Positions 26,846-35,231 of a DNA stretch of 64,000 nt are shown one piece after another. Position 1 is the first letter of the stretch; each line of letters starts with the position of its first letter. The DNA is from Chloroflexota bacterium. GTDB lineage: Bacteria; Chloroflexota; Dehalococcoidia; Bin125. The DNA lies in NCBI GenBank assembly GCA_009838915.1, contig VXQT01000027.1:1-64000 (forward strand). The letters run 5' to 3'. The position numbers were made by a program, and so were the translations under genes. Under the pieces are notes generated by a model that saw nothing but the letters and a program-made list of their open reading frames with translations, was not told the DNA's origin and made no database searches.

Positions 26846-27454
26846 CTACTTCTTCGACGGCTTGTAGTAGGGATTCTCGCCGGATTGGTGATCGGTGATG
26901 TCGATCAGTTCGTCGATCTCGGGGAGCTGTTCCTTGACTGCGACCTCGATGCCCTGCTTGAGGGTGACGTTGGCCATGCCGCAGCCCTGACAGCCGCCGC
27001 CCATTTCGATGTAGGCCTTCGAGCCCTGTACGTCGAGCAACTGCACGAACCCGCCATGCGCAGCGATCTGCGGGTTGACCTGCTCGTCGAAGATGCGCTG
27101 GATCTCTTGCGCCAGGGGATCGCGCCAGACAGGGTTCGGGTTGGCGAATTCGAGACCGGAGACATTGGGGCCCTTGAACTCGTAGTGGATCGTGGTGCCG
27201 CGCAGATCGTCAATACGCTCGCCCTCGACGTAGAGCAAGAAATCCGGGTACTGCACGATGGCGTCGCCGGACGGCTCGTAGTTCTTCTCGACGATCGTCA
27301 GGACGTGCTCGAATCCCTCCGACGTACGTCCGGAGATCTTCAGCCGCAGGCCCGCAACTTCCTCCGGATAACCGGTCAACACCTCGAGCAGCTTCTCGCG
27401 CGCCACCTCGGAGAAGGTGATGCCCAGATCGCCTGTGAGCGCCTCGGTTGTCAT
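26846..27454 (-). CDS. nfuA: NfuA-like Fe-S cluster carrier
   Basis: Carries and delivers 4Fe-4S clusters to apo-enzymes in the cytoplasm. The N-terminal half is an A-type (IscA-like) domain with no cysteine, as in degenerate NfuA domains. The C-terminal half is a NifU-like domain with H-G-G-F-V-Q-L-L-D-V and the cluster-binding G-G-G-C-Q-G-C-G-M-A (C-x-x-C). The ATG at 27454 was chosen for AGGGGAA at good spacing; the frame is open 8 codons further. It is co-directional with, and 18 bp from, the radical-SAM selenoprotein gene, a likely client. Confidence 0.9.
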   Translation of the reverse strand: MTTEALTGDLGITFSEVAREKLLEVLTGYPEEVAGLRLKISGRTSEGFEHVLTIVEKNYEPSGDAIVQYPDFLLYVEGERIDDLRGTTIHYEFKGPNVSGLEFANPNPVWRDPLAQEIQRIFDEQVNPQIAAHGGFVQLLDVQGSKAYIEMGGGCQGCGMANVTLKQGIEVAVKEQLPEIDELIDITDHQSGENPYYKPSKK

Positions 27455-27526
27455 TGCGTTCCCCTGTCCGGATCTCATTTCCTAGCATAGCGTTCGGTCA
27501 GGTTGGACATGTGATGGGAGCGGCAC

Positions 27527-29260
27527 ATGGCAGTTGAACGAGTGATCGTGGAGAAGAACATCGAAATCCCGATGCGCGACGGGATCATCCTGCGGGCGGA
27601 CCTGTATCGGCCGGAGGGCGCCGACCAGCCCGGCGGCGCGGTGCCGGGCATCGTCACCCGCACGCCGTATGACAAGGAGATGTCGGGCGCAGGCGTGGTC
27701 GCGGTGATGCCCAGCGCGCTGAAGCTGGCCGAGCGCGGTTACGCGGTCGTCGTCTGCGACTGCCGAGGCCGCTATGCGTCCGAAGGCGACTTCAAGCCCT
27801 TCCACCAGGAGGGCCCGGACGGATACGACACGCTGGAGTGGGTCGCGGCTCAGTCCTGGTGCGACGGCAACACCGCGATCTACGGGCCGTCCTACGTCGG
27901 CGCGACGACGATGCTGGCGACCCGCGAACAGCCGCCGTCGCTGCGCTGCGCGATTCCGATCATCACCGCCGACGACTACTACGACGGCTGGACCTACCAG
28001 GGCGGAGCGTTCCAACTTGGCTTCGTCGGGCTCTGGGGCAGCGGATTGGCGGCGACCGGCTTCCTGCAACAGGATCATGCGCGGCCGGTCGAAGCGCAGC
28101 CGGAGATGACCGAAGCGATCATGGGCAACGCGTTCCGATTGCTGGGCAGCCGTCCCCTGAACGCGATGCCCGGCATCTCGCAGGAGGGGGTCGCGCCCTA
28201 CTGGCACGAGTGGCTGGCGCATGAGACACGGGACGAGTACTGGGAGTCGGTGCGGCACTCGGCGGACTACTCGCGCTTCCAGGTGCCGATGCTGCACATC
28301 GGCGGCTGGTTCGACATCTTCGGCATCGGGACAGTGCGCAACTTCCGCGGCATCTCTGCCGAGGGCAATCCCGATCAGCACCTGATCATGGGTCCCTGGG
28401 CGCACACCAACTACGACCGCTGGCTGGGCGAGATGGAGTTCGGTCCGACCGGCGCGGCGGTCGCCGCCAACGTGATCGCCGACATTAACAGGTTCCTCGA
28501 CACGCATCTCAAGGGCCGCGAACGCGAGGTTCCCGGGGTGCGCTGGTTCCTGATGGGCGCCAACGAGTGGCGCACCGACGAGTCCTGGCCACCGCTGAAC
28601 GCCGAGGAGCAAAGCTGGTACCTGGGCTCGGACGGCGGTGGCAATCTGCAATGGGGTGACGGGCGCCTGACGACTGAGCCTCCCGACGAAGACCACCGTT
28701 GGGACGAGTACATGTACTCGGGCTACAAGCCGGTGCTGAGCGAGGGCGGCTCGACGCTGCAGCAGGCGATCGGGCTGCCGGGGCCGCGTGACCAGTCGCG
28801 CATCGAGAGCCGCGACGACGTGCTTTGCTACACCTCGGAGCCGCTCGCGGAAGCCGTCGACGTCGCCGGTCCGGTCGAGGCCGACATCTGGTTCTCCAGT
28901 GACCGTCCCGACACCGACATCACGATCAAGCTGGTCGACGTGCATCCCGACGGCAAGGCGGTCTCGCTCGTCGACGGCATCATGCGGGCGCGGTTCCGTG
29001 AGGGATTCGACCGCGAGGTCTACCTGACGCCGGGCGAAGTGGTCAAGGTGACCGTCGATCTCGCCTCGCTTGGGCACCGCTTCGACGTGGGGCATCGAAT
29101 CCGGCTGGAAGTGTCGAGCAGCAACTACCCTCGCTTCATGGCGAACTCGAACGACGGCGGCTCGGTCAACGCGGCGACCGAGATGCAGACCGCGATCAAT
29201 CGGATTCGCCGAGGCGGCGAGTATCCCTCGGCGTTGCGCATGTACGTCCTACAAGACTGA
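27527..29260 (+). CDS. CocE/NonD-family serine hydrolase (X-Pro dipeptidyl-peptidase S15-like)
   Basis: An alpha/beta hydrolase of 577 residues that should cleave esters or amides. The nucleophile is Ser122 in Y-G-P-S-Y-V-G; the acid is the Asp of G-G-W-F-D-I-F; the base is the His of M-G-P-W-A-H-T-N-Y. The N-terminus M-R-D-G-I-I-L-R-A-D-L-Y-R-P is diagnostic for CocE/NonD proteins. The C-terminal jelly-roll domain (S-S-N-Y-P-R-F near the end) is complete. Cocaine esterase is the best-known relative, but the natural substrate here is not inferable. A NIPSNAP gene follows 13 bp later, so they are probably co-transcribed. Confidence 0.9.
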   Translation: MAVERVIVEKNIEIPMRDGIILRADLYRPEGADQPGGAVPGIVTRTPYDKEMSGAGVVAVMPSALKLAERGYAVVVCDCRGRYASEGDFKPFHQEGPDGYDTLEWVAAQSWCDGNTAIYGPSYVGATTMLATREQPPSLRCAIPIITADDYYDGWTYQGGAFQLGFVGLWGSGLAATGFLQQDHARPVEAQPEMTEAIMGNAFRLLGSRPLNAMPGISQEGVAPYWHEWLAHETRDEYWESVRHSADYSRFQVPMLHIGGWFDIFGIGTVRNFRGISAEGNPDQHLIMGPWAHTNYDRWLGEMEFGPTGAAVAANVIADINRFLDTHLKGREREVPGVRWFLMGANEWRTDESWPPLNAEEQSWYLGSDGGGNLQWGDGRLTTEPPDEDHRWDEYMYSGYKPVLSEGGSTLQQAIGLPGPRDQSRIESRDDVLCYTSEPLAEAVDVAGPVEADIWFSSDRPDTDITIKLVDVHPDGKAVSLVDGIMRARFREGFDREVYLTPGEVVKVTVDLASLGHRFDVGHRIRLEVSSSNYPRFMANSNDGGSVNAATEMQTAINRIRRGGEYPSALRMYVLQD

Positions 29261-29273
29261 AAGGAAACCCCCG

Positions 29274-29600
29274 ATGATCTACGAACTCCGCATCTACACC
29301 GCGCATCCGGGCAAGATGGGAGCGCTGATGAAGCGTTTCCGCGACCACACGATGGATCTGTTCGAGCGCCACGGCATCCACAACGTCGGCTACTGGACCA
29401 ACTCGGTCGGCGGCCGCTCGGACGAGCTCTGGTACATCATCAGCTTCGAGAGCGCCGGCCAGCGCGATGAAGCATGGAAGAACTTTGCTTCCGACCCCGA
29501 GTGGCAAGCCGCCCGAGCCGCCTCCGAGGAGAACGGCCCACTGGTCCACCACATCGAGAACCGAATCCTCCAACCCACCGAGTGGTCGCCGATGCCCTAG
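29274..29600 (+). CDS. NIPSNAP family protein
   Basis: This 108-residue dimeric alpha-beta barrel-like protein begins M-I-Y-E-L-R-I-Y-T, the standard NIPSNAP opening. The motif G-Y-W-T-N-S-V-G-G and a late F-A-S-D-P-E-W-Q-A follow. The true start is the ATG after AAAGGAAA, not the longer overlapping frame that opens inside the upstream gene. The family has no firm biochemical role; bacterial members often sit beside catabolic hydrolases, as here. Its TAG overlaps the convergent methyltransferase stop as CTAG. Confidence 0.9.
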   Translation: MIYELRIYTAHPGKMGALMKRFRDHTMDLFERHGIHNVGYWTNSVGGRSDELWYIISFESAGQRDEAWKNFASDPEWQAARAASEENGPLVHHIENRILQPTEWSPMP

Positions 29601-30412
29601 CCCCGATGCCGGAGGCGGGCGACCAGTATCGGCGGGATGCTGGGCAGATCGTCCCAGGTGAGGCGATTTTCGGAGTCGGGATCGCGGCGGTCGCGGAAGG
29701 ACGGCTCGCGGATGCCGTCCAGTACCCAGCCGCGATCAAATGCGGTCGTGAACAGCTCCGTCAGGGAGCGGTGGAAGTAGGGTTGCTGCGCCGGCTGTCC
29801 GACCGAGGCGATGCCGTGCTGCACGCCGGTGTCGAGATAGCCGGTGATCCGCACGCCGGACTCGGTGACCAGGCGACCGTCCGGCGTCTCGTGGCGCTCG
29901 ACGAAGAGTCGCACGTCGGGACCGAGATTGAACGCCGGATGCAGCACGGAGAAGACGAACGGCGCGGCCTCGGCGAGCGCCAACGGCAGCATGTCGAACA
30001 GCGGCGTGATCTCGGCGATGTCCATGATCGCCATGTTGCAGACGGCGGCGTCGAACGGCGCGCCGCGCGCGCCGGCGAGCGTGGCCAGCTCGCTGCGGTC
30101 GGTGGCGTCCAGCCGCATCCAGTCGAGATTGCGTGCCTGTGAACGCTCGCGCGCGATCTCGATCAGGCGCTGCGAGCCGTCGGTCGCGGTGACCGCCACG
30201 CCCAGCGCGGCCGCCTGGCGGGCGAAGTTGCCGTTGCCGCAGGCGATTTCCAGCAGAGTCGCCGGCAGCGGTTCCAGCAACTCCAGCGTGGTCGGAAAGA
30301 CCAGCGTCCGCTGCCAGTAGTTGCCCTCGTCGCCCTGCACGGCGTCCCAGAACTCGGCGTTGGTCTCCCAGGCGGCGATCGACTCGTCATTGAGGTCGGG
30401 ATAGTCGACCAT
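29597..30412 (-). CDS. Class I SAM-dependent methyltransferase
   Basis: Motif I (LLEIACGNGNFARQAAALG), an acidic motif II (A-T-D-G-S) and D-A-A-V-C-N-M-A-I-M-D-I-A mark a class I methyltransferase of the UbiE/small-molecule type. The start chosen is MVDYPDLNDESIAAWE; an upstream ATG 17 codons earlier lacks family-like sequence. Specificity is unknown. The divergent gene to the right starts about 80 bp away, so regulation is probably separate. Confidence 0.85.
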   Translation of the reverse strand: MVDYPDLNDESIAAWETNAEFWDAVQGDEGNYWQRTLVFPTTLELLEPLPATLLEIACGNGNFARQAAALGVAVTATDGSQRLIEIARERSQARNLDWMRLDATDRSELATLAGARGAPFDAAVCNMAIMDIAEITPLFDMLPLALAEAAPFVFSVLHPAFNLGPDVRLFVERHETPDGRLVTESGVRITGYLDTGVQHGIASVGQPAQQPYFHRSLTELFTTAFDRGWVLDGIREPSFRDRRDPDSENRLTWDDLPSIPPILVARLRHRG

Positions 30413-30493
30413 GCGTGGCTCGGATTCGTTGATACCGTGTGCGCAGACTGTCGAGACTATCACCGTATCCCGATTACACGCAGGGAGATCGTC

Positions 30494-31453
30494 ATGAGCG
30501 CGCCACTACCGGTCATCATCCAGGGGCTTGGCCCGATCGGGCTGCGAGTTGCCGAAGCGGCGCTGAACGACCCCTTCCTCGAGGTGGTCGGCGCGGTCGA
30601 AATCAATCCCGAGATGGTGGGACGGCCGCTGTCGGCGTTCGTCGACGGCGCGCCCGACGTCGCGATCCGGCAGTCGGTGGCGGCGGCTCGGGTCGACTCG
30701 CGTTCCGACGGTGGCATTCTGCTCCATTGCACCGGCTCGTACCTGGAACAGGTCTCGCCGCAGATCGAGGAGGCGTTGCGACAGGACCTGCATGTTGTTT
30801 CGACTTGCGAGGAGCTCGCGTTCGCGCAGGCTCGACACCCCGAGATCGCGGCGGGACTCGACGTCCTTGCCCGCCGCGCCGAGCGCACCGTCGTGGGTAC
30901 CGGGGTCAATCCGGGCTTCCTGATGGACGCCCTCCCGGCATCGCTTTCCTCGATCTCGCACAGCATCAAGTCGGTCTCGGTCAGGCGGGTCCAGGATCCG
31001 TCGCGGCGGCGCGTGCCGTTCCAGGAGAAGGTCGGGATGGGGATCTCGAAGGCAGCCTGGGAAGCCAAGCGCGACGCAGGCGGCTTCGGCCACGTCGGAC
31101 TGATGGAGTCGGCAAGACTGCTGGTCTACCCGCTGGGCTGGAAGATCGTCGACTGGCGGCACGAGATGGCGCCCTGCGAGGTGCCGGGACAGGAACTGGT
31201 TGCCGGGACGCTCGAGACGCTGGAAGGCTCGACGTTCGACGGGCACACGGTGCGATTGCGCTTCGAGGCAAACGCGTCGGTCGAGGAGGAGTACGACGAG
31301 ATCGTGGTCGACGGCACGCCACCGCTCAGGCTGCGATTCGAGGGCGGCGTGTTCGGCGATGACGCCACGGCGGCCTCGGTGCTGCGCGCGGCTCGCGTGA
31401 TCCCACATACGCGCCGGGGTCTCATGACGGTGCTCGATCTGCCGCTGCGTTAA
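30494..31453 (+). CDS. NAD(P)-dependent oxidoreductase, dihydrodipicolinate-reductase/2,4-diaminopentanoate-dehydrogenase-like
   Basis: A Rossmann N-terminus (I-I-Q-G-L-G-P-I-G-L-R-V-A-E-A-A-L) and a C-terminal domain resembling DapB and 2,4-diaminopentanoate dehydrogenase are visible. L-L-H-C-T-G-S-Y-L fills the position of the DapB cofactor loop, then V-V-S-T-C-E-E-L and V-G-T-G-V-N-P-G-F-L-M-D. The Shine-Dalgarno GGGAG, 6 nt from the ATG, decides the start over an open frame 19 codons longer. It lacks a clear DapB active-site signature, so a catabolic amino-acid or ketone dehydrogenase is more likely than lysine synthesis. The flavin reductase gene follows after 39 bp. Confidence 0.75.
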   Translation: MSAPLPVIIQGLGPIGLRVAEAALNDPFLEVVGAVEINPEMVGRPLSAFVDGAPDVAIRQSVAAARVDSRSDGGILLHCTGSYLEQVSPQIEEALRQDLHVVSTCEELAFAQARHPEIAAGLDVLARRAERTVVGTGVNPGFLMDALPASLSSISHSIKSVSVRRVQDPSRRRVPFQEKVGMGISKAAWEAKRDAGGFGHVGLMESARLLVYPLGWKIVDWRHEMAPCEVPGQELVAGTLETLEGSTFDGHTVRLRFEANASVEEEYDEIVVDGTPPLRLRFEGGVFGDDATAASVLRAARVIPHTRRGLMTVLDLPLR

Positions 31454-31492
31454 ACTGGCAGTCCGCCGGGCAGACGCCGAGAGGGGACCAGC

Positions 31493-32002
31493 ATGAGCTT
31501 CGACGACCGAGAGTTCCGTAACGCCCTGGGCATGTTCCCCAGCGGCGTCACCGTGATTACGACCGGCACGGATCCGAACTTTGTCGGGATGACGGCGCAG
31601 TCGTTCTCCTCCCTCTCGCTCGATCCGCCGCTGGTGCTGGTCTGTGTCGACAAAGGGGCGAGCGTGTTGCCGCTGCTCAAGGAGACCGGGGCCTACACGG
31701 TCAATATCCTGCCCGACACGGCGATGGACACCTCCAACTACTTCGCCAGTAGCAAGCGGCCTGCGCCGCCCCACCAGTTCGACGAACACGAGCACGCCCT
31801 GGGCGAGACCGGGCAGCCGCGTCTGGCCGGCGCCACGATGGTCTTCGACTGCTCCATTCACTCGGTGCTCGACGGCGGCGACCACGAGATCATCGTCGGC
31901 GAGGTGAAGGCGTTCGAGAAGCAGTCGGACGAGGAGCCGATCCTGTTCTACGGCGGCAACTACCGCAAGATGGGCCCACCCGATCCGTCGATGAGCTGGT
32001 AG
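31493..32002 (+). CDS. Flavin reductase (FMN-binding split-barrel, HpaC/RutF-like)
   Basis: Uses NAD(P)H to reduce free flavin for a partner monooxygenase. The 169-residue protein starts F-R-N-A-L-G-M-F-P-S-G-V-T-V-I-T-T, has M-T-A-Q-S-F-S-S-L-S-L-D-P-P-L-V-L-V-C-V and ends with Y-G-G-N-Y-R-K-M, all typical of the family. No flavin-dependent monooxygenase is adjacent, so its partner lies elsewhere or it acts generally. Confidence 0.9.
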   Translation: MSFDDREFRNALGMFPSGVTVITTGTDPNFVGMTAQSFSSLSLDPPLVLVCVDKGASVLPLLKETGAYTVNILPDTAMDTSNYFASSKRPAPPHQFDEHEHALGETGQPRLAGATMVFDCSIHSVLDGGDHEIIVGEVKAFEKQSDEEPILFYGGNYRKMGPPDPSMSW

Positions 32003-32020
32003 TCGCCGATTGGCGTAGCC

Positions 32021-32578
32021 ATGTGCGTGCAGAGCATGGACGACCGTCCGCTGCTGGCGACCGATCCGCCGCTGCCCGCCGACGACTTCGTCCCGGCACT
32101 CTGGGTTCCGCTGACCCGTGCACTGCGCGCGCGGCGCAGGTTGGTCCAGATGATCGAGGTCCTGCCTGCCGATCAATGGCTGCGCGAGTCCGCCGCACCG
32201 CAGTGGTCGCGACGCGACGTGTTGGCTCACCTGGTGGCGTCGGATCGCCGCTATCACGACGCGCTGAATGCCGCGCTCAACGGATCTCCGCTGGACGAGT
32301 GGAGTCCCGATCCCTCGCTCCCCAGTCTCGAACTGGACATGGCCAACGCGCTCGGCGCCGAGCGCTTCCTGGGTCAGCCGGTCGGCGCGCTCTCCGATCA
32401 GCTCGACGCCGGCGCACGCAAGTCAACGATGTTGTTTGCCGCGCTGACGGAAGACCAGGTGCTGATGCGCATGGGATTCGCCGGCAATGCACTCTCGTTG
32501 CTCGAAGCCTGGGCCGCGCACGACAACGGTCACGCCGACGACATCATCAACGGCCCCAAGATGATGCGCACGCTGTGA
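32021..32578 (+). CDS. DinB/MDMPI-like four-helix protein
   Basis: W-S-R-R-D-V-L-A-H-L-V-A-S-D-R-R-Y-H and a late A-W-A-A-H-D-N-G-H-A-D-D-I supply the spaced histidines of the DinB-like metal-binding four-helix bundle, the same fold as mycothiol-dependent maleylpyruvate isomerase N-terminal domains. Members are often thiol-dependent transferases or damage-induced proteins of unknown role. An ATG five codons downstream is an alternative start. It is co-directional, 18 bp after the flavin reductase gene. Confidence 0.75.
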   Translation: MCVQSMDDRPLLATDPPLPADDFVPALWVPLTRALRARRRLVQMIEVLPADQWLRESAAPQWSRRDVLAHLVASDRRYHDALNAALNGSPLDEWSPDPSLPSLELDMANALGAERFLGQPVGALSDQLDAGARKSTMLFAALTEDQVLMRMGFAGNALSLLEAWAAHDNGHADDIINGPKMMRTL

Positions 32579-32599
32579 TCCGCTCCTTGATCGACAACC

Positions 32600-33424
32600 A
32601 TGCCTCCCGAGATTGACCAGTACGACGCGGGACAGATCCTCACGCCCGGCGCCGGTTACCTGCGCGAGTACGACTACTCGCTGAATCCGTACGTGGGCTG
32701 CGCGTTCGGTTGTTCCTACTGCTACGCCGCGTTCTTTGCGCCTCCGGCGAAGCAGCAGACCTGGGGCGGCTGGGTGCGAGTCAAGCGCAACGCGGAGGCG
32801 AAGCTCTCACGAGTGCGGCGCTCGCTCGACGGCAAGACGATGTACATGAGCAGCGCTACAGATCCTTACCAGCCGATCGAGCGCCGACTCCAACTCACGC
32901 GCTCGCTCTTGTCAGTCCTCGCCGAGAAGGGCGCGCGGCTCGTCGTGCAGACGCGCAGCCCGCTGGTCGCGAGGGACATCGACCTGCTGCAGCGGTTTGA
33001 GCAGGTGTGCGTCAACTTCAGCGTCACGACAGACTCCGAGGCCGTCCGCCGAGCGTTCGAGCCGCGCAATCCGCCGATTGCGGATCGCCTGCAGGCGGCG
33101 CAGGAAGTCGCAGATGCCGGGATACCAGTCGCAATCACGATGACGCCGCTGCTTCCCATCGACGACCCCGCGCAGTTCGCGGGGTCGGTTGCCGACACCG
33201 GCGCCTCGCGATTCGTGGTCGAGTCCTTCACGCCAACAGTCGGTCACTTCCGCGGAGGAACCGGCGAGGAAGCTCGCGCAGTTGCTAGCCGACTGGGGTG
33301 GGATTGCGCTGCCTATCAGGCCGCGAGAGATGCGCTGATCAACGCGCTCGCGCCCAACATCCGGCAGGGCGCGGCCGGGTTCAGTCCGGACTATCTGCTG
33401 AGCAGTCCCGCGCGACGGTCATGA
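32600..33424 (+). CDS. Radical SAM protein, spore-photoproduct-lyase-like (Rv2578c-type)
   Basis: The 4Fe-4S motif is C-A-F-G-C-S-Y-C (Cys34, 38, 41), preceded by Y-D-Y-S-L-N-P-Y-V-G, the hallmark of the COG1533 SplB-related group. The S-S-A-T-D-P-Y-Q-P-I-E stretch is also typical. Length is 274 residues. The reaction is unknown; relatives are called DNA repair photolyase-like on distant similarity only. Its 3' end overlaps the convergent hydrolase gene by 44 bp. Confidence 0.87.
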   Translation: MPPEIDQYDAGQILTPGAGYLREYDYSLNPYVGCAFGCSYCYAAFFAPPAKQQTWGGWVRVKRNAEAKLSRVRRSLDGKTMYMSSATDPYQPIERRLQLTRSLLSVLAEKGARLVVQTRSPLVARDIDLLQRFEQVCVNFSVTTDSEAVRRAFEPRNPPIADRLQAAQEVADAGIPVAITMTPLLPIDDPAQFAGSVADTGASRFVVESFTPTVGHFRGGTGEEARAVASRLGWDCAAYQAARDALINALAPNIRQGAAGFSPDYLLSSPARRS

Positions 33425-34262
33425 TCGTCTCGGCAACGGCGTCGGGGCGGCGCATGGGAATGAAGTGGTCCGAATCCTGGACCGTTTCCTCGAAGGCGTT
33501 GGGGAAGACCTCGACCGCGTTCTGACCGGTGGGTGAGGGATGTCCTTGCATCTCGCCGGCGCGCAGGATCAACGTGGGTTGCGAGGCGCGGGCCATCTCC
33601 GGCCAGGGATCGACCGTCGGCGCGTGCTCGAAGCACCAGGCCTCGACCTCGGGATCGCAAGCCAATTCCCACTCGCCCAGCCTTGCGGTTGGCTTGAGCC
33701 CGTAGCGGACGTAGCGCTCTACCGCCTCGCGCGGCCAGTGCGTGAACGCGCCGCGACCGGTGAGCGAGTCGGCCATCTCCTGAGAACTTGACCAGATCTT
33801 GCGCCGCTTGCGCGCCGCCACCGACAGACTGTCGGGCGGCACCGGCGGCCTGGGACCTCGAGGATTGACCAGCACCGGATCGACCAGCGCCAGCGACTCG
33901 ATCCGATCGCCGGTCGCGGCGGCGATTGTGCAGATGGCTCCGCCCATCGAGTGCCCGACAGCGACCACGTTGGTCAGCTCGCGCTGGGCCAGCCACTCAT
34001 TGAGGTCGGCGGCCATCTCGCGCCAGTTGGCTCCTGCCTTGTCCGTCGGCGCTTGCGACGCTCCATGCCCGCGCATGTCCAGCGCAAACACTCGCCAGTC
34101 TTCGGGCAGGAGCCGAGCGACGGAGTCCCAGGTGCGCGAGTGAAATCCGGTCGCATGGATCAGCACCGCTGTCCGCACCGGATCGCCCGACGCGGCCCAT
34201 TCCCAGACCCGCAGCGCGTAACCGCGAACCAGATCGGTCGATGCCGCCGGTTGTGGACGCAT
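33381..34262 (-). CDS. Alpha/beta-fold hydrolase
   Basis: The nucleophile elbow is V-G-H-S-M-G-G-A, the oxyanion-region motif L-I-H-A-T-G-F-H-S-R-T-W-D comes early, and D-M-R-G-H-G-A-S marks the usual strand. The likely catalytic His is in V-Q-D-S-D-H-F-I-P-M. At 293 residues it is a standard esterase/lipase or C-C hydrolase-like enzyme. It starts 6 bp after the upstream enoyl-CoA hydratase, so both form an operon. Substrate unknown. Confidence 0.87.
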   Translation of the reverse strand: MRPQPAASTDLVRGYALRVWEWAASGDPVRTAVLIHATGFHSRTWDSVARLLPEDWRVFALDMRGHGASQAPTDKAGANWREMAADLNEWLAQRELTNVVAVGHSMGGAICTIAAATGDRIESLALVDPVLVNPRGPRPPVPPDSLSVAARKRRKIWSSSQEMADSLTGRGAFTHWPREAVERYVRYGLKPTARLGEWELACDPEVEAWCFEHAPTVDPWPEMARASQPTLILRAGEMQGHPSPTGQNAVEVFPNAFEETVQDSDHFIPMRRPDAVAETIMTVARDCSADSPD

Positions 34263-34268
34263 CGACGT

Positions 34269-35153
34269 TTACGTCCGACGCCGGATTGCGCCGCGGCCGT
34301 CGCCGAAGGGGTCGTCGCGCCATTCGAGCGCGACCTTGAGGCCCTTCTCGCGGCCGATCCTGGTGAACTCGTCGATGCTCGGCGCTTCGTGCCAGATTGC
34401 GTCGAAGTCGGCGCCTTCCGAGGCGGCGGTGCGCAGACCCATCAACTCGAACCAGCGGTTGGTCGAGTGCTTGTGCACGGTCAGTCCGTCGAGCGGCACA
34501 TTGGCGATCCGCTGGCACCAGGCCATCGTCTCCTCGTCCAACTGGTCCTCGGGATAAGCGCGGTTGATCATCCCGATTCGCTCGGCCTCGATCCCGTCCA
34601 CCGTGTCGCCGCTGAAGAGCAGCTCCTTGGTCTTGAGCATGCCGATCTTGGCCGGCCAGAGACCCAGGGTCGGCGGGATGCCGATCGCGCGTCCGGCGGG
34701 GTGCCCGAAGCGCGCCGACTCGGCGGCGAAGACGATGTCGCAAGCGCCAATCATCTCGCCGCCGCCGGCCAGGCACCAACCGTGCACCTGGGCGACGATC
34801 GGCTTGCGGTAGCCCCACATCCACATCCAGCGGTCAACCGAGACGCGCAGGTTCTCGCGATCCAGCGCGATCCGCGACTCGCCCAACTCCCAGGCCTGGT
34901 CGCCGCGTCGCTGGTTCGGCCGCCAGGTCATCGCGCCGCCGCCGGGCGTCAGGTCGTAGCCCGCGCAGAAGGCGCGGCCCGCGCCCTTGAGTCGGATCAC
35001 GCGCACTTCGTCGCCCGGATTCAGCTCGCGCAGCGCCCCTTCCAGGTCGTCGCGTAACCCGCCCGAGATCGCGTTCAGTTTCTCCGGACGGTTCAGCGTG
35101 ATCGTCGCCACCGGCCCGTCAATCTCGACAAGGACGTTCTCGTATTCGGTCAT
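34269..35153 (-). CDS. Enoyl-CoA hydratase/isomerase family protein
   Basis: Crotonase-fold enzyme acting on acyl-CoA thioesters. I-T-L-N-R-P-E-K-L-N-A-I-S opens the domain, A-F-C-A-G-Y-D-L follows, and G-W-C-L-A-G-G-G-E-M-I-G supplies the oxyanion-hole glycines. The C-terminal half (K-E-L-L-F-S-G-D, then I-G-M-I-N-R-A-Y) is family-like. GGAGAGG before the ATG at 35153 decides the start over one 14 codons earlier. It is co-transcribed with the hydrolase downstream. Confidence 0.9.
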   Translation of the reverse strand: MTEYENVLVEIDGPVATITLNRPEKLNAISGGLRDDLEGALRELNPGDEVRVIRLKGAGRAFCAGYDLTPGGGAMTWRPNQRRGDQAWELGESRIALDRENLRVSVDRWMWMWGYRKPIVAQVHGWCLAGGGEMIGACDIVFAAESARFGHPAGRAIGIPPTLGLWPAKIGMLKTKELLFSGDTVDGIEAERIGMINRAYPEDQLDEETMAWCQRIANVPLDGLTVHKHSTNRWFELMGLRTAASEGADFDAIWHEAPSIDEFTRIGREKGLKVALEWRDDPFGDGRGAIRRRT

Positions 35154-35231
35154 GGGCCTCTCCTCCAGCAGATGACCGCATGGTAGACCCCGCACTGGAT
35201 TCTGTAGGAGGGTTGACCCAGCAGGAGGCCC

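Noticed and set aside
27482-29095. 537-codon open frame on the minus strand
   Set aside because: Antisense to the CocE-type hydrolase, His/Arg/Val-rich and lacking any motif.
30506-32257. 583-codon open frame on the minus strand
   Set aside because: Shadow of the dehydrogenase and flavin reductase genes; no protein-like features.
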